A stretch of 64,000 nt of DNA from Monodelphis domestica (Eukaryota > Chordata > Mammalia > Didelphimorphia > Didelphidae), in the NCBI RefSeq assembly GCF_027887165.1, contig NC_077233.1, positions 184,385,387 to 184,449,386 of the forward strand. The letters run 5' to 3'. Positions within the stretch are counted from its first letter, which is position 1, and each line of letters starts with the position of its first letter. The notes under the pieces are model-generated. The model had not been told where the DNA came from and did not search any database. It saw only the letters and a program-made list of their open reading frames with translations. Positions 1 through 11,700 of this stretch are shown piece after piece. A program made the position numbers and the translations under genes.

Positions 1-799
1 CTATTTTATGACTCTAGTATGCTCAATTGCAAATGTGTAGAAACTGATGAATTAAAAACAGGCAAATTGAATCCTTTCTCTCAGTCTCACAATAATTACA
101 TTTTAAAACATTATTAGTCTAAGAACAAACCAGGTTGCTCAGGTATGTGCTTATACCTAACACAATCAACTTACTATTTTCTTAATTAAAAAAAAATTGA
201 ACTTTAGGCTATACAAGGTATATAGATTGACTCTCATCCTTAATGTCATGCTAATAGGTCAAAATCATCTGGCTTCGGTATCCCAGTTCTTCTCATTCAT
301 CCATTAAATAACTGCCAAAAATACAGGTAAAAAAGAATCCAACTTTCAAAATATCTACTATTTATATTGACTCAAATTTACACAAACATTTTCATATTTA
401 AAATTCTTAAAAATTTAACTTATCCCTGATGGAATGAGTAGTCACTATTATGTAGATTGTTTTCTAGGATTAAAGCTTGCCAGGAGAGCAAATGTTCTGT
501 TAAGCAAAAATACTTCTCTCTTGGATGTATAGTACTTGTAGCTATCTGTAAATTTTAGCAGATGGTTTGTACACCCTCTTGTGGTTCTAAGAATAGATCA
601 CCTTTTCCTAGCCATTTTTTTCTACATTCTATATTTCTGTGACTCCTAATTAAAGTTATATATCACATTTGTAAAAGTATGAAGTCATTTTATTCACCAA
701 CTGCTAAACTAACTATAGATAACTATCTCACCATCTTCTATCCAGCATTTAGAGCAATATTACACTGATAATGTATAAATACAGTACCCTAGATTACTT

Positions 800-1390
800 T
801 AATTTCTTAAGCATTTCTTAAATGCCTATTATATGCTAGGCACTCAGGACACAAATTTTTTTAAAAATAGTCTCTTACCTCAAAGAACAAGATATATATT
901 TTGGTCAAAACATTCTACTGGGGGCAAACACTACATATACATATAAGAAAATACAAAGATAAAATAACCTCTGGAGGGAAAAGTCCTAGTGAGGGAGGGA
1001 GAAGGGGTTAGGGATATAAAGAAAGGCCTCATGCTGAAGATAGTAATTAGGCTGCGCTTTAAAGGAAGTGAGCAATTGTAACAGGTGGAGGTGAAGAGGC
1101 AAGCATTCCAAAAGTGGAAAACAACCTGGGCAAAGCCTAATGGCAAAAGGTGGAAGGGTGTGTGTGAGGAACAGCAAGTAGACCAGCTTGTGTGAAGGGG
1201 AGTAATATATAATACATCAATAAAGGTACCCTAGAAACAGACTAAGACTTTCAATGACAAAGAAAGGAGACTGTATTTGATCCTAAAAGGAATGGTGAGT
1301 CACTGCAAAGGAGACCTACACACTTGAGGAATATCACAATGGAATCTGTGTATGGGATTGAAAAGAAACTGGAGTAAGACAATCCAAAAC
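800..1390 (-). mobile_element. L2 LINE 3' fragment, minus strand
   Basis: ATGCCTATTATATGCTAGGCA, CAAGCATTCCAAAAGTGGAAA, GAACAGCAAGTAGACCAG, GTATTTGATCCTAAAAGG: the complement of the L2 3' region. Confidence 0.55.
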
Positions 1391-2253
1391 CTATTTTCTC
1401 ACCATGAAATTAAATGGACCTAACCCTTAGGACAAAAGAATGGTCAAAGCCTTTTTTTCCCCACAAACAAGATAAAAGTACTGGGCTCACAGCGACTTTT
1501 TATTAAATAACTGGCATATGCTTCTGCTCAAGCTCTGTGCCCCGCCTACAAGAAACAACAGCAGGAAGAATCACAGGTCCCAGGGAGGTTCTGCCTGCCC
1601 TATTATATATAGAGCAAGGCACAGGACAACCCTGGCTAGATGTGTTCATTTTCGCCTTTCAGCCTTTCCCAACAATTTCTTATTCTTTTTGCCCTATAAT
1701 GAACCTAATTTGGGGCTTCATGTGAGTTGGTTAACTAATGACTATTACAAAATATTGCCTTTGAATTTTTTCCTCTTCATGACTCTGAAAAACTAAACAT
1801 CCTAACCCCAAGGGTACTCTCCTAAATTCAAATAAAATTTGTCCATTTCTGTTATACCTAGATAGAAAAGGCAACAAGAAAAACAAAAGTGTATTTCAGT
1901 CCAAGAAAGGTAATCTAAAGGAAGACAAATTTCTTAAGTGGTTTTGAATGAGGACAACAGTCATTAATATTGACCTTTGAAATACCCCTGGGAGTTTCAT
2001 TCTACTTTACAGCTTTCTTGTAAGGCACTTCTATCATTGGACAGGTGCAAAGAAAAAAATCCTTCTCCTACTTTTCAAAATGTTATGTCTCTGCCCAATA
2101 ACAGCAATTCCAACTGTCCCAACAAAGAAGAAAATACTTGTCTTACCAAAACTAAGTGTCTTTAAGCATATTTAACACTGGCTCCATCAACTATCTCCAT
2201 TAAAAAGAATTTGTAACCCAATATACAAATGATTTTTGTGAAATTGCAAAGAT
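1391..2253. other. TXNDC11 intron, nothing recognised
   Basis: AT-rich single-copy-looking sequence. Short open frames here show no family and no splice-flanked conserved reading. The same holds for 1-799. Confidence 0.5.
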
Positions 2254-2485
2254 AAAATGATAGCTAACATTTATAGAGCACTTTAATTTTTACAGTTTTG
2301 CATGTTATGTCATTTTATCTTCACAACAGCCCTACGAGGTAGGTACCATTTTACCCAAAGCAAGTTGAGCCTAAGAGAAGTTAAGTTGCCCAGGGTCCAC
2401 AGTTAGTTTAAGAGCTAAAGCAAGATTTCAGCTCAAGTCTTCCGGTCTCCAAGTCCAACATTTGATTCACTACACTATTCAGCTG
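2254..2485 (-). mobile_element. MIR/THER-type CORE-SINE
   Basis: CTAACATTTATAGAGCAC, CATTTTATCTTCACAACAGC, GAAGTTAAGTTGCCCAGGGT, TTCACTACACTA. Confidence 0.7.
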
Positions 2486-2589
2486 ATAAAGGCTTGAGAT
2501 TTAGGAACTGATATTGAAGGTCCCAACACAGGGTCCCTGACCATTTAGTAATCAAATTACACAAATATTTTTGAGCAGCAAAGCAGGGT

Positions 2590-2675
2590 ATTGACAGCAG
2601 TACTCACTCTTTGATATTGGTGCCTAGCATTGAGCAAGTGCTTAATAAATATTTGTTGATTGTTTTATTTAAATA
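2590..2675 (+). mobile_element. L2/MIR-type 3' end
   Basis: GCCTAGCATTGAGCAAGTGC followed by TTAATAAATATTTGTTGATT, the common L2 tail. Confidence 0.5.
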
Positions 2676-3472
2676 AATTAAGTTGAAGGTCAAATTATTA
2701 TCAATTGGATCTGAGCTCCTGGTCATATTTGCAAAACAAAAGTCTATGGTTAGAGAAATGATTTGGGTAAATGCTTATGAATCTACCGTTAAAGTCAAGT
2801 ATTGGTCTGGACCTATGATTTTAGGGGTAAATGGAGCTCCCAGTAAGGAAGCTCCCACTATCAAAGCAAAGAAGCATTAATATTCAGTTAAAATAATTTT
2901 TCATTATTTTTTAAAAGCATATAATGAATTCAAACAAATTTGACATTCATTCTTATCAATAAACAATCTACTTTAAAGAGCAGTATCAATGAATATCAGA
3001 AATCTGATTTAAAATTATTTAGTTTGAATTCTTTTCTTTCCATGTTTAATAAAGACATGGATAGATAATCTTTACCTTCTAAAACTGTTTACAAGTTGCT
3101 ATGGGCAAACCAACTATATTCAAAAAATAAGAAGAAACAAAACCAAAAGTATTTCTGAATACATTATATATAACTGAAAATGCAAATTAAGGCCAAAAGC
3201 TGAAACCATTTTGTTATTATGACAAAACAAAGGAGCATAAACTACTAATAAAAGTCTTTTATGTTCCATACCTAAATTTAAGTATACCGTGTACATAAAA
3301 ATCTAGAATTGCAAAAAAAAAAAAAGAAATTAAAGGGTTTGGGAGCAGAATAAAAAGTTAAGAGGATGATTTTAAATAGCAAGCTACCTAGTGAATTTTA
3401 AATGAATCAATTTACCAAGAACTACCATCAATACTTATGCAGGACTTTAAAGTTTAAAAAACAAGTTACAAA

Positions 3473-3671
3473 GGGGCAGCTGTTTAGCAGACTGAGAGCC
3501 AGGCCTAGAGATGGGAGGTCCTAGGTTCAAATCTGGCCTCAGATACTTCCAAACTGTGTGACCCTGGGCAAGTCACTTAACCCCCATTGCCTAGCCCTTA
3601 CCACTCTTCTGCCTTGGAACCAATACACAGTATTGACTCCAAGATGGAAGGTAAGGGTTTAAAAAAAAAAA
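3473..3671 (+). mobile_element. Marsupial tRNA-derived SINE
   Basis: Complete: GGGGCAGCTGTTTAGCAGAC, GGTTCAAATCTGGCCTC (B-box-like), GTGTGACCCTGGGCAAGTC, CAATACACAGTATTGACTCC, poly-A. CAAGTTA occurs on both flanks. Confidence 0.9.
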
Positions 3672-3684
3672 CCAACCAAGTTAA

Positions 3685-3800
3685 ATATATTATCTCATTT
3701 ATACCTCACAACCCTGTTGGGTAGGTTATGATAGATATTATCCCCATATTGTAAATGAAGGAAATTGAGGATCAGAGAAGTTAAGTGAATTGTTCCTTTT
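3685..3800 (-). mobile_element. MIR/THER-type CORE-SINE, partial
   Basis: TTATCTCATTTATACCTCAC, TATCCCCATATTGTAAATGA, CAGAGAAGTTAAGTGAATTG. Confidence 0.65.
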
Positions 3801-3879
3801 GGACTGGGGTTACAAATGTTCATCAAATTGAATTGATTTGTATAGCTTATATCAAATTGCTAGCCTTCTCAATGAGAGG

Positions 3880-3962
3880 GAGAGAGAGAGAATTTGGTAC
3901 TTGAAATTTTTTTTAAAATGAATGTTAAAAATTTTTGCATGTAATTAGAAAAAAAACTATAA
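3880..3962 (+). mobile_element. Unnamed retroposon 3' tail
   Basis: GAGAGGGAGAGAGAGAGAATTT, then ATGTTAAAAATTTTTGCATG and TAATTAGAAAAAAAAC. The same arrangement recurs at 4410-4505, so this is a repeat family with an A-rich tail. Confidence 0.4.
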
Positions 3963-4409
3963 AAAGCAAACTGAATTTTTTTTCTCTTTGAAGTACTTCA
4001 AGAAGAATTATTAACAAGACCACAAAAGAAAACCTTGATTTTTAGCAAGCATCTTGCAAGACTTACAGATGTTAGGTATAAATTTTATCTTGATACTACT
4101 AGGTCTCTATTTTGTTTTTTAAAAACAGCCTTAAGAGAGCATCATCCTGACAAACCTCAAAATTACAATACAGATTCCAATTAATTGTACAATCAAAATA
4201 CAGATGTTAAATAATGCCAATGTTACTTTGTCCTTGTTGACACTATATTATATATCTATCACATGCTAGCCTGAGCTCAACCTAATATTAATAATGGCAT
4301 CAAATTTTTATGAAAGAGCTGTTTTAAAAGCATTATTGAAAAGTAAATCATTAGTAACAAAGAAAAAAATGACTACACATGTATAATTCATTTGAAATTG
4401 CTTGTGTTC

Positions 4410-4505
4410 TCAAGGAGTAGGAGGGAAGAGAAAATTTGGAATTCAAAATTTAAAGAAACAAATGTTAAATATTTTTATTTATATGTAATTAAGAAAAAAA
4501 AATGT
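4410..4505 (+). mobile_element. Unnamed retroposon 3' tail (second copy)
   Basis: AAGGAGTAGGAGGGAAGAG, AAAATTTGGAATTCAAAATTT, ATGTTAAATATTTTTATTTA, TATGTAATTAAGAAAAAAAA. Sister of 3880-3962. Confidence 0.4.
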
Positions 4506-5179
4506 TAAATGTTAAAAAAATAACAAAGGCAAAAGAATATTTTCTTCTTTGGTGAAATTTATTACCAAAAACACATCAGTTGTCTCATCAATATTTAGGG
4601 ACATAATCAATATTCCAAATCCGAATTTATAAGGAAGTGTTCAAAATTCTTAAGACCTTCAGGATATTCCTTAAACATATCTAAAACTCTGCTCGCTTGG
4701 TATGTATGGCTGATCTTTTAGATGGCACCGATGAAACTCTTAACTTTTATTCCTCCCTACCTCAATGGTAGCTCAAACTTGTAATAAGCAATCTTAGAAT
4801 TGAAGCAACTTTATAGAACAGATAACCAAACTTTTTTGTTTTATAGAAAAGTGAAATGATACTGCCTTAGAAAAAAAATACTGGCATTATTGAAATGATT
4901 GTATTTTTATTTATTTTGATGAATATTTCCCAATTAACATCTTAAGCTGGTTATAGTGGCACTTGGGAGTGTTACAGGCTGCATGTTTGACACCTCTAGC
5001 CTAGTCTTCTTGTGCTTCAGCAGGTTAATGTCTAAATGATCAAGATAGAATACTGTATATTCCCTTCCAGAAGCTGTCTTCTTCCTTCAAAACCTACCTC
5101 AATGTTTCATCAACCTATCATAAATCATATATTCTATCATATGTGTCAACAAAACCTCTCCTGCTTTAATTACATTTGG

Positions 5180-5385
5180 AATCACAAAATTCTACTCTTA
5201 GATCTGCAAGGGATGCCAGAGATCTTCTGGTCAAGTCTTCTCATTTTATAGATGAATCAGGACTATAGAGAGAAGTTAAGTGACTTGCTCTTGGGTGTAC
5301 ACCAAAAAGATGACAGACCGGGGACTAGAATCCAGGTCACTTTAGAGTCTAATGCTCCTTCCACTGCACCATGTTACCTCTTCTG
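5180..5385 (-). mobile_element. MIR-like SINE
   Basis: TCTCATTTTATAGATGAATC, AGAAGTTAAGTGACTTGCTC, GACTAGAATCCAGGTCAC, CTCCTTCCACTGCACCATG. Confidence 0.6.
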
Positions 5386-5569
5386 TGGACAGAGAGTATA
5401 AAAGCATGTGTCATCCTCATAAAGGTCCTGCATATGCTTGAAGATTGTAATGATGTCACTCACCCTTTAGTCTTCTCTTCTTTAGGCTAAATAATCCTAA
5501 TTTCTTTAACCTTTCCTGATAGGACCTGTTTCTTCTCATTTTGATCATTTTTGCTCTTTAGACACTGTT

Positions 5570-5720
5570 GAGGAAAGAGCACCTGACTGTGAATCATTCC
5601 TCCACCAACTAGTGGTGTAATCTTGGGCAATTCACAATCCCTCCAAGTCTTATTTTTCTTATCTATAAAATGAAAGTATTAGAGATGGAGATCTTTTAAG
5701 ACTCCTTCCAGTAGCAAAAC
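5570..5720 (+). mobile_element. MIR-like SINE
   Basis: TGTAATCTTGGGCAATTCAC, TTCTTATCTATAAAATGAAAG, AAGACTCCTTCCAGTA. Confidence 0.55.
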
Positions 5721-5811
5721 ACTATATACTCTTTAGATCCTAAAACAAAAACACTTCTGCTATAACAACTGGGAAAAGTAAACATGAATTAATGAAAAAT
5801 TTGTATTATAG

Positions 5812-5965
5812 AATCAATCTTTAATTTTCCTTCTGTTTTAGAATCAATACTCTGTATTGGTTCCACGGCAGAAGTGTGGGCTAAGCAATGGGGGTTACGT
5901 GACTTGCCCAGGGACACAGAGCTAGGACACAGAGCTAAAGTCACATTTGAACCTAGGACTAGTTT
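5812..5965 (-). mobile_element. Marsupial tRNA-derived SINE, partial
   Basis: Complement of the SINE 3' two thirds: AGAATCAATACTCTGTATTGG, GACTTGCCCAGGGACACAG, ATTTGAACCTAGGAC. Confidence 0.85.
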
Positions 5966-6737
5966 TTTTGTTTTTCTTTCAAGCGGAGCAACAAACAATT
6001 TGAGTAACTACCAAGGAAGTCACTTGGGAAAGCTTCTTTAAAGAACAGGTAAGAACGATTTATAATCAGTTTGTTAATATGTGCAAATGAACCCTCCACT
6101 ATATTTGAAAACTATTTAAGGAAATTTCAGAGAAAATGATTAACATACTTAGACAAAGTCATTTTTCACATGTAGTGTAAAGACAAATAAAAAGTATGAA
6201 TTCTCATAAATCCTAAATTAGTTTGGGGGGGAAGATCTGACCATGAGATTTTATGGAATGTCATAGGTTTTTATCAAACTACCTTTCTGTGTATTTCTTG
6301 TACTTGAGTATATCTGCCATTTTTATTCAGGATAGGATCACAGGATTTTAAAATTAGGATTCCTTGGACATCATCTAACCTAACCCCTTAATTTTTGCAG
6401 AAGAAACTGAGGCATAAAGAGACCAAGTGAATTAACCAAAATTACATAGATCACAGGCAGGATTCTAAACCAGGGTCCCAACTCCAAATCCAATGTTTTG
6501 TTTTGTTTTTCATTACCTTACAATTAATACTCTGATTTCTGTAAAACTGTTCATCTCTATTCTAGGTCTCTACTTTTCACATTCACTTATCAATCCCAAG
6601 CAATTTGACTACAGTCTCATGAGCCAACTGAAATTGCTCTCATCAAATCTCTAAAAATGATCTTTCATTGCCAAATGTAATTTAAATTAATATTAAATTA
6701 AATTAATAAATTAAAATGTAATGTAAAAATGACTTTT

Positions 6738-8090
6738 CCAGCCCTCACCTTTCTTGACTTCTCTACACCATTTGACACTGCTGTGATCACCCTCTCCTCT
6801 TGGATACTCATTCTTCTCTGAGTTTTTGTAACAATGCTATTTTTTTTTCCTGCCTAAGCCACTCATTATCAGTCTCATCTGTTGTATCCTTATCCAAAAC
6901 TTGCCACCCAATTATAGCTAAACCTCAAGGCTCTCCTGTAGGATCTCCCTCTCCCCCTCTTTCTCTCATCTAGTCCCAGAAGTTTAATTATCATCTCTTT
7001 GCAGATGACTCCTAGAAATACATATTCAGATATAAGTCTCTCCCTTGAGCTACATACAGGCAAACATTACCAAGTGCCTAGTGAACAATTAAACCTGATG
7101 ACTTTAAGTGTTTCAGATTCAGCCAATCTAAAACAGAGCTCCTTTTTCTCCAAATTCATCCTTCCAATCATCCCCATTTCAGTTAGGGGTACATACCATT
7201 GTCCTCCTAGTCCCTAAAGTTCATAATCTCAGAATCATCCCTGACTTCTGTATCTACCTTCACTTCCACATATCCAGTCAGTGGTCAGGTTTTGTCTGTT
7301 CTACCATTACAAAATCTGTTGCTCCAGCCCCCTGCTTTCCCTTCACCTGGTTACCACCCTAGTTCAGGTTCCTCATTTCCTAAGGCCAAGACTACTGCAT
7401 TAGCACCAAACACACTGACTTCTTGATGTTCTGCAAACAAAATATTCCATCTCTTGCCATGATGGTTTTGCCCTCGCTCCGCCTCATGCCTTCAATACTC
7501 TCTACTCCTTCCTCACCTCCAACTCCTAGGATCTCTAAATTCCTTCAAAACTCAGTTCAATCCACAAACAGAGGGCAAACTGTGGGAGTAAAAACACCAA
7601 GGAAAGGCAACTGCTTGACTACAGGGGTTGAGGGAATATGATTGAGGAGAGACTCTAAATGAACACCTTAATGCAAATACCAACAACATGGAAATGGGTT
7701 TAGATCAAGGACACTGTGATACCCAGAGGAATCGCGCGTCAGACATGGGAGGGGTGCCGGGAGGGGGGGAGGAAAAGAAAATTATCTTTGTTTCCAATGA
7801 ATAATGTTTGAAAATGACCAAATAAAAGAATGTTTAAATTAAAAAAAAAAACAACAACCCTCAGTTCAGTGACCACTTCCTATATGAAGCCTTTTTAATC
7901 CCTGCCAACTATTCCTCAAATTTACTTGGCCTTCATTTTGTATTTACTTGTATGTGTATGTGTTGTCTACCCAACAGAATACTGGCTCTTCGAAGGCCAG
8001 TGACTGTTTTGCTTTGTCTGTGAATCTCTTATACATGGCGGAGTCTTTAGCACAAATTAGGTACTTAATAAACTGCTTGTTAGTAGATTA
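6738..8090 (+). mobile_element. L2 LINE fragment with RT remnants, interrupted
   Basis: L2 ORF2-like reading starting ALTFLDFSTPFDTA, then a GCAGATGACTCC (ADDS) active-site remnant at about 7002, followed by the L2 3' region and the end AGGTACTTAATAAACTGCTTG. A younger retroposon occupies 7560-7859. Many breaks; not functional. Confidence 0.75.
7560..7859 (+). mobile_element. Poly-A retroposon inserted in L2, with target duplication
   Basis: About 300 bases ending TGACCAAATAAAAG..AAAAAAAAAAACAACAACC. Flanked by CTCAGTTCA at 7551-7559 and 7860-7868, where the L2 copy has one such site. Contains AACATGGAAATGGG, CCCAGAGGAATCGCGCG and a G-rich GGGAGGGG block, which recur in eroded form at 51690-51800. 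A marsupial non-autonomous or truncated LINE element; I cannot name the family. Confidence 0.65.
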
Positions 8091-8094
8091 GTCT

Positions 8095-8649
8095 CCCAAT
8101 GGTTAATTATCACACAGATAATTCATCAATGATAGAAAGTGTATATGTAAAGGGGGGGGGGGGATAAAAATCATATACGTCAACTACTCTAGGAACTTAT
8201 TAACTAGAGGCAGACCTCTCCCAAGTTAAAAACACAATAAAATGGAAAATTGCAGTTAATCAATAATTTATATATAGAAACCTAAATATCTAAAACAATT
8301 CTATAAAGTAAAATGAATAAAATTTTAGGTTGTACAACAATTCTAAGTTAATTTTCATAAAATCTACTTTACTCCTAGGTGTTAACAAGCTAAAAGCTGT
8401 CACAATTCTTATGGTCAGAAATAAATTTTGAAGAGATTTAACACTGAAATGTTTAGCATTAAAAAAAGTCTCAAAGATGAGCACTTCTAGAAATATCAAA
8501 ATGGGGTTTTATTTAGCTATTCTGAACATAATTCTGTTTATTAATTGGGGCAAATCAGGAGCTATGAATAAACATTCTTATTTTGTAACAAATAAGATAA
8601 AGCTAAAAACCTGAAATTAGAAAGTAAAAAGTCAATATGAAATAGATAC
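8095..8649. other. TXNDC11 intron left of exon 4, nothing recognised
   Basis: Apart from a G run, no exon or repeat can be supported. Also empty to my eye: 9500-10600 and 13580-14230. Confidence 0.5.
8151..8163. repeat. Poly-G run
   Basis: Thirteen G in TXNDC11 intron sequence, right after an L2 end. Confidence 0.9.
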
Positions 8650-8779
8650 CTCATAATTTGAGAGAAAATCTAGTAATTCTGACCGAGAGGGGATGTAGAG
8701 AAGTGGCATCATCACCTGGCGAACAAACTTCTCAATGTAAACAGCACGCAAGGGGCCTTTGTACTCAATTGGTCCAAAA
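8650..8779 (-). CDS. TXNDC11: TXNDC11 coding exon 4
   Basis: 130 bases encoding the end of a Ser codon, then [17 protein letters not shown] to LLDFLSNYE, ending on a codon boundary before GT. This is the last TXNDC11 exon I can find in the window; the next expected residues (PGVLGYF in human) are not seen in 1-8649. Confidence 0.95.
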
Positions 8780-11700
8780 CTAGTGCCAAGAAGGAAAAAA
8801 AATGCATTAAGCTTACGAAGCACAAATAGAATCAACAACATAAAATAAGTTCTTAGTCCTTTCTTTAAGGTGCAGGCATAGAGAGGCAACCTGCATTATC
8901 CCATGAAATGATGGGGTAGTGTAGAGGCTATATGTAATACGAATATGAGGAGATACTGATTGTTTAACTGAGATTGCTAGAACTTTATTATAAAATGGGC
9001 TAATGGTGATTGAATTTCAATTAAAAAATATTTATCCTATACTCTAAACATGGTTAAATAATTACAAAAATATTTCATCTTTAAAGAAATATAACACTGA
9101 CCAATAACCAAGTAATTGCTCCAAGGAAGAAGGATTTTATAATAGCCTCTCAGGAATTTTATTTTAAAAATTTTCCTATTACTATACTACGCAAAATCAA
9201 AACATAGACAATACAGGTAACTTCACACAACCTAGAAATAATAACAATTCACATTAGTGTATCATTTGAAGGGTTTGTCTAACACTTTTCACATATTATA
9301 TTATTTGATCCTCACAATCACCTCAGGAGATAGGTATTAATATTATCCCTATCACAGAGCCAAGCAAACAGGCTCAGAGAAGTTAAGTGATTTCCCAAGG
9401 TCACCTAACAAGGTAGATGTCTAAGGTGGGATTTAAACGTTGGCATTCCTGATACCAAATCCAACATTTTATCCTCCATGCCAAGTTTCTTTTTTAAGGA
9501 ATTTTAGCTATTGTGCAACACAGCACATACTAGCAAAATTTTTGATCTACATACTTTTAAAAGTATATATAGTTCAATAAAAGAGACACAAATTTTCCTT
9601 TTCAACACACTTTGAACTGAAGAATAAAGTTAGCAAATAAAAGAATAGTAGCTATATCTACAATCACATTAATAGAATAGCCAACAGTTTTACTGAAACA
9701 AAGTCAAATTAATGCTGGCAATTCAATCATGGAACTAATGACCTTCACTTTTTTTCATTATTATGTTTTAGCATTATGAAGGGGCTCAATACATGTGTAC
9801 GAAAACTACCAACTACTCAAAAATTTACTTTCCTAGCAGTTGGGCTTTTCACACAGGTATCATAAATCTTATACAATCATCTAATATCAGCAATTCCATA
9901 GCTCTTCCACTGACTAAACACAAATTGGGAGGGAAAAGTTACTACATTATAAGAGCAATACAAACTGATGATGTGACATAACTGGTGTATACACTGTAAT
10001 ATTACAAAATTACACAATTTGTATTATCAGAAAACAAAGTAATTTATTGTAACAAGACAAATTCTAACTATTCAGTGAATGTACAGATTGTTATCTAGCA
10101 CTACACAAAATACCATATTAAATATATTCTGTACATTAAGAAAATTTTTAAATGAAAATGCCATTCCAAATGTATCACAAGACTTCAAATATCCATTTTA
10201 ACTCTGTTTACAAATATGAAGAGCTGTTAACTGCTTTCATATAAGTTAGATAAGTTTATGACTCAGTCTTCCAAACAGCAATTTGAAAAAAGTAAAATAT
10301 TAAAATGAAGAGCACACTGTAACAACACCAAGTTGCCATCTAATTTAGAAACATCTTTTCAAGTCAAAAGAGTTTAATTTTTTTTTTTGGTCCAACAATA
10401 TATAAGAACAATCTGGGTGTCTCATTGTGAAATTCAGAGAACTCCCAAAATACAAAATATACACAGTATGTTCTACCAAATTTACTACATCATGGGATCA
10501 AGTGTCTCCAATGGAAAATTCCTTTATAGTGAATAATTTGAAAAACAAGTCCTTGCTTCAGACCAACCTAAATCTCTGTGTCTAGTACCATCGAGTCCAC
10601 AACAACCCTAGGAGGTCATTAGTAGGGGTATTATGATCCCTGTTTAACAAATTTAAAAATGGAGTAAGTGGCATTTATGGAGCACCTTTAAAGTTTGTAA
10701 TATGCTTTTCTGCTATAATAAACCCAAAAATTTCTCTACTCTATATTAATGAAGTACCTGATGCTAAAAAATTCACTTTAAATATAACTACTTGGAAGCT
10801 AAATTTCCAATGCTATCAGCTAACACTGCCCTGGAAAATCTAGTTTCAAATAAACAAGTCTGGGATCTTGAATTGCAGGTTACTTATAAGAGTACTATAG
10901 AGACAGTCAATGAACATTGATTTATTTAAGTATTTACTATGTGCCAAGCACTGTGCTAAAAGCACAGAATTGGGAAGGCAGGTAAAAGACTGTTTCTGTC
11001 CTCAAGAGGCTCATAGTCTAATAATGAAGGACTACATGCAAGAAAGGGGTACAAGTTTAAAGCCAGATTTTGAATTTTCCAAGACTTTCTTTTTTTTTAA
11101 ACATGCTACCTTTACAAGAAATTAGATGATTTTATATACTAATAATATGAAAGTAGTTTTGTAATTATATTGACTTGGATCATTCAATTGTTGGAAATGC
11201 TATAGAGAAATTCATGTTTCAGACAAGGGCCCATTCCAACTTAAAAGACTATGAAACTATTATAAAAGGTAGTGAGTACCAACATACTATTAACTCAAAA
11301 CTAAACTATTCTGATCCAGTATTGTAGAGCCAGGGCTGAACCCCAAATCAAAAAACAATCTGGGGGTCAGCTGGGTAGCTCAGTGGATTAAGAGCCAGGC
11401 CTAGAGACGGGAGGTCCTAGGTTCAAATCTGGACTCAAGACACTTTCCAGCTGTGTGACCCTGGGCAAGTCACTTGACCCTCATTGCTGAGCCCTTACCA
11501 CTCTTCTGCCTTGGAGCCAGTATACAGTATTGACACCAAGATGGAAGGTAAGGGTTAAAAAAAAAAAGCAATCTGGGATTCCAATCCCATGTCTATTACT
11601 ATTGCAATTACTACTATGTGACTATGTACAAGTTATTTAACCCCCTTAGAGCCTTAGTTTCCTTATCTGCAAGTGGAATTAGTAATAGAGGGATAGGAAA

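Noticed and set aside
3473-3671. tRNA gene (A/B-box-like words in SINE heads, here and in all sister copies)
   Set aside because: The words belong to tRNA-derived SINE heads; no copy folds as an intact tRNA with acceptor stem.
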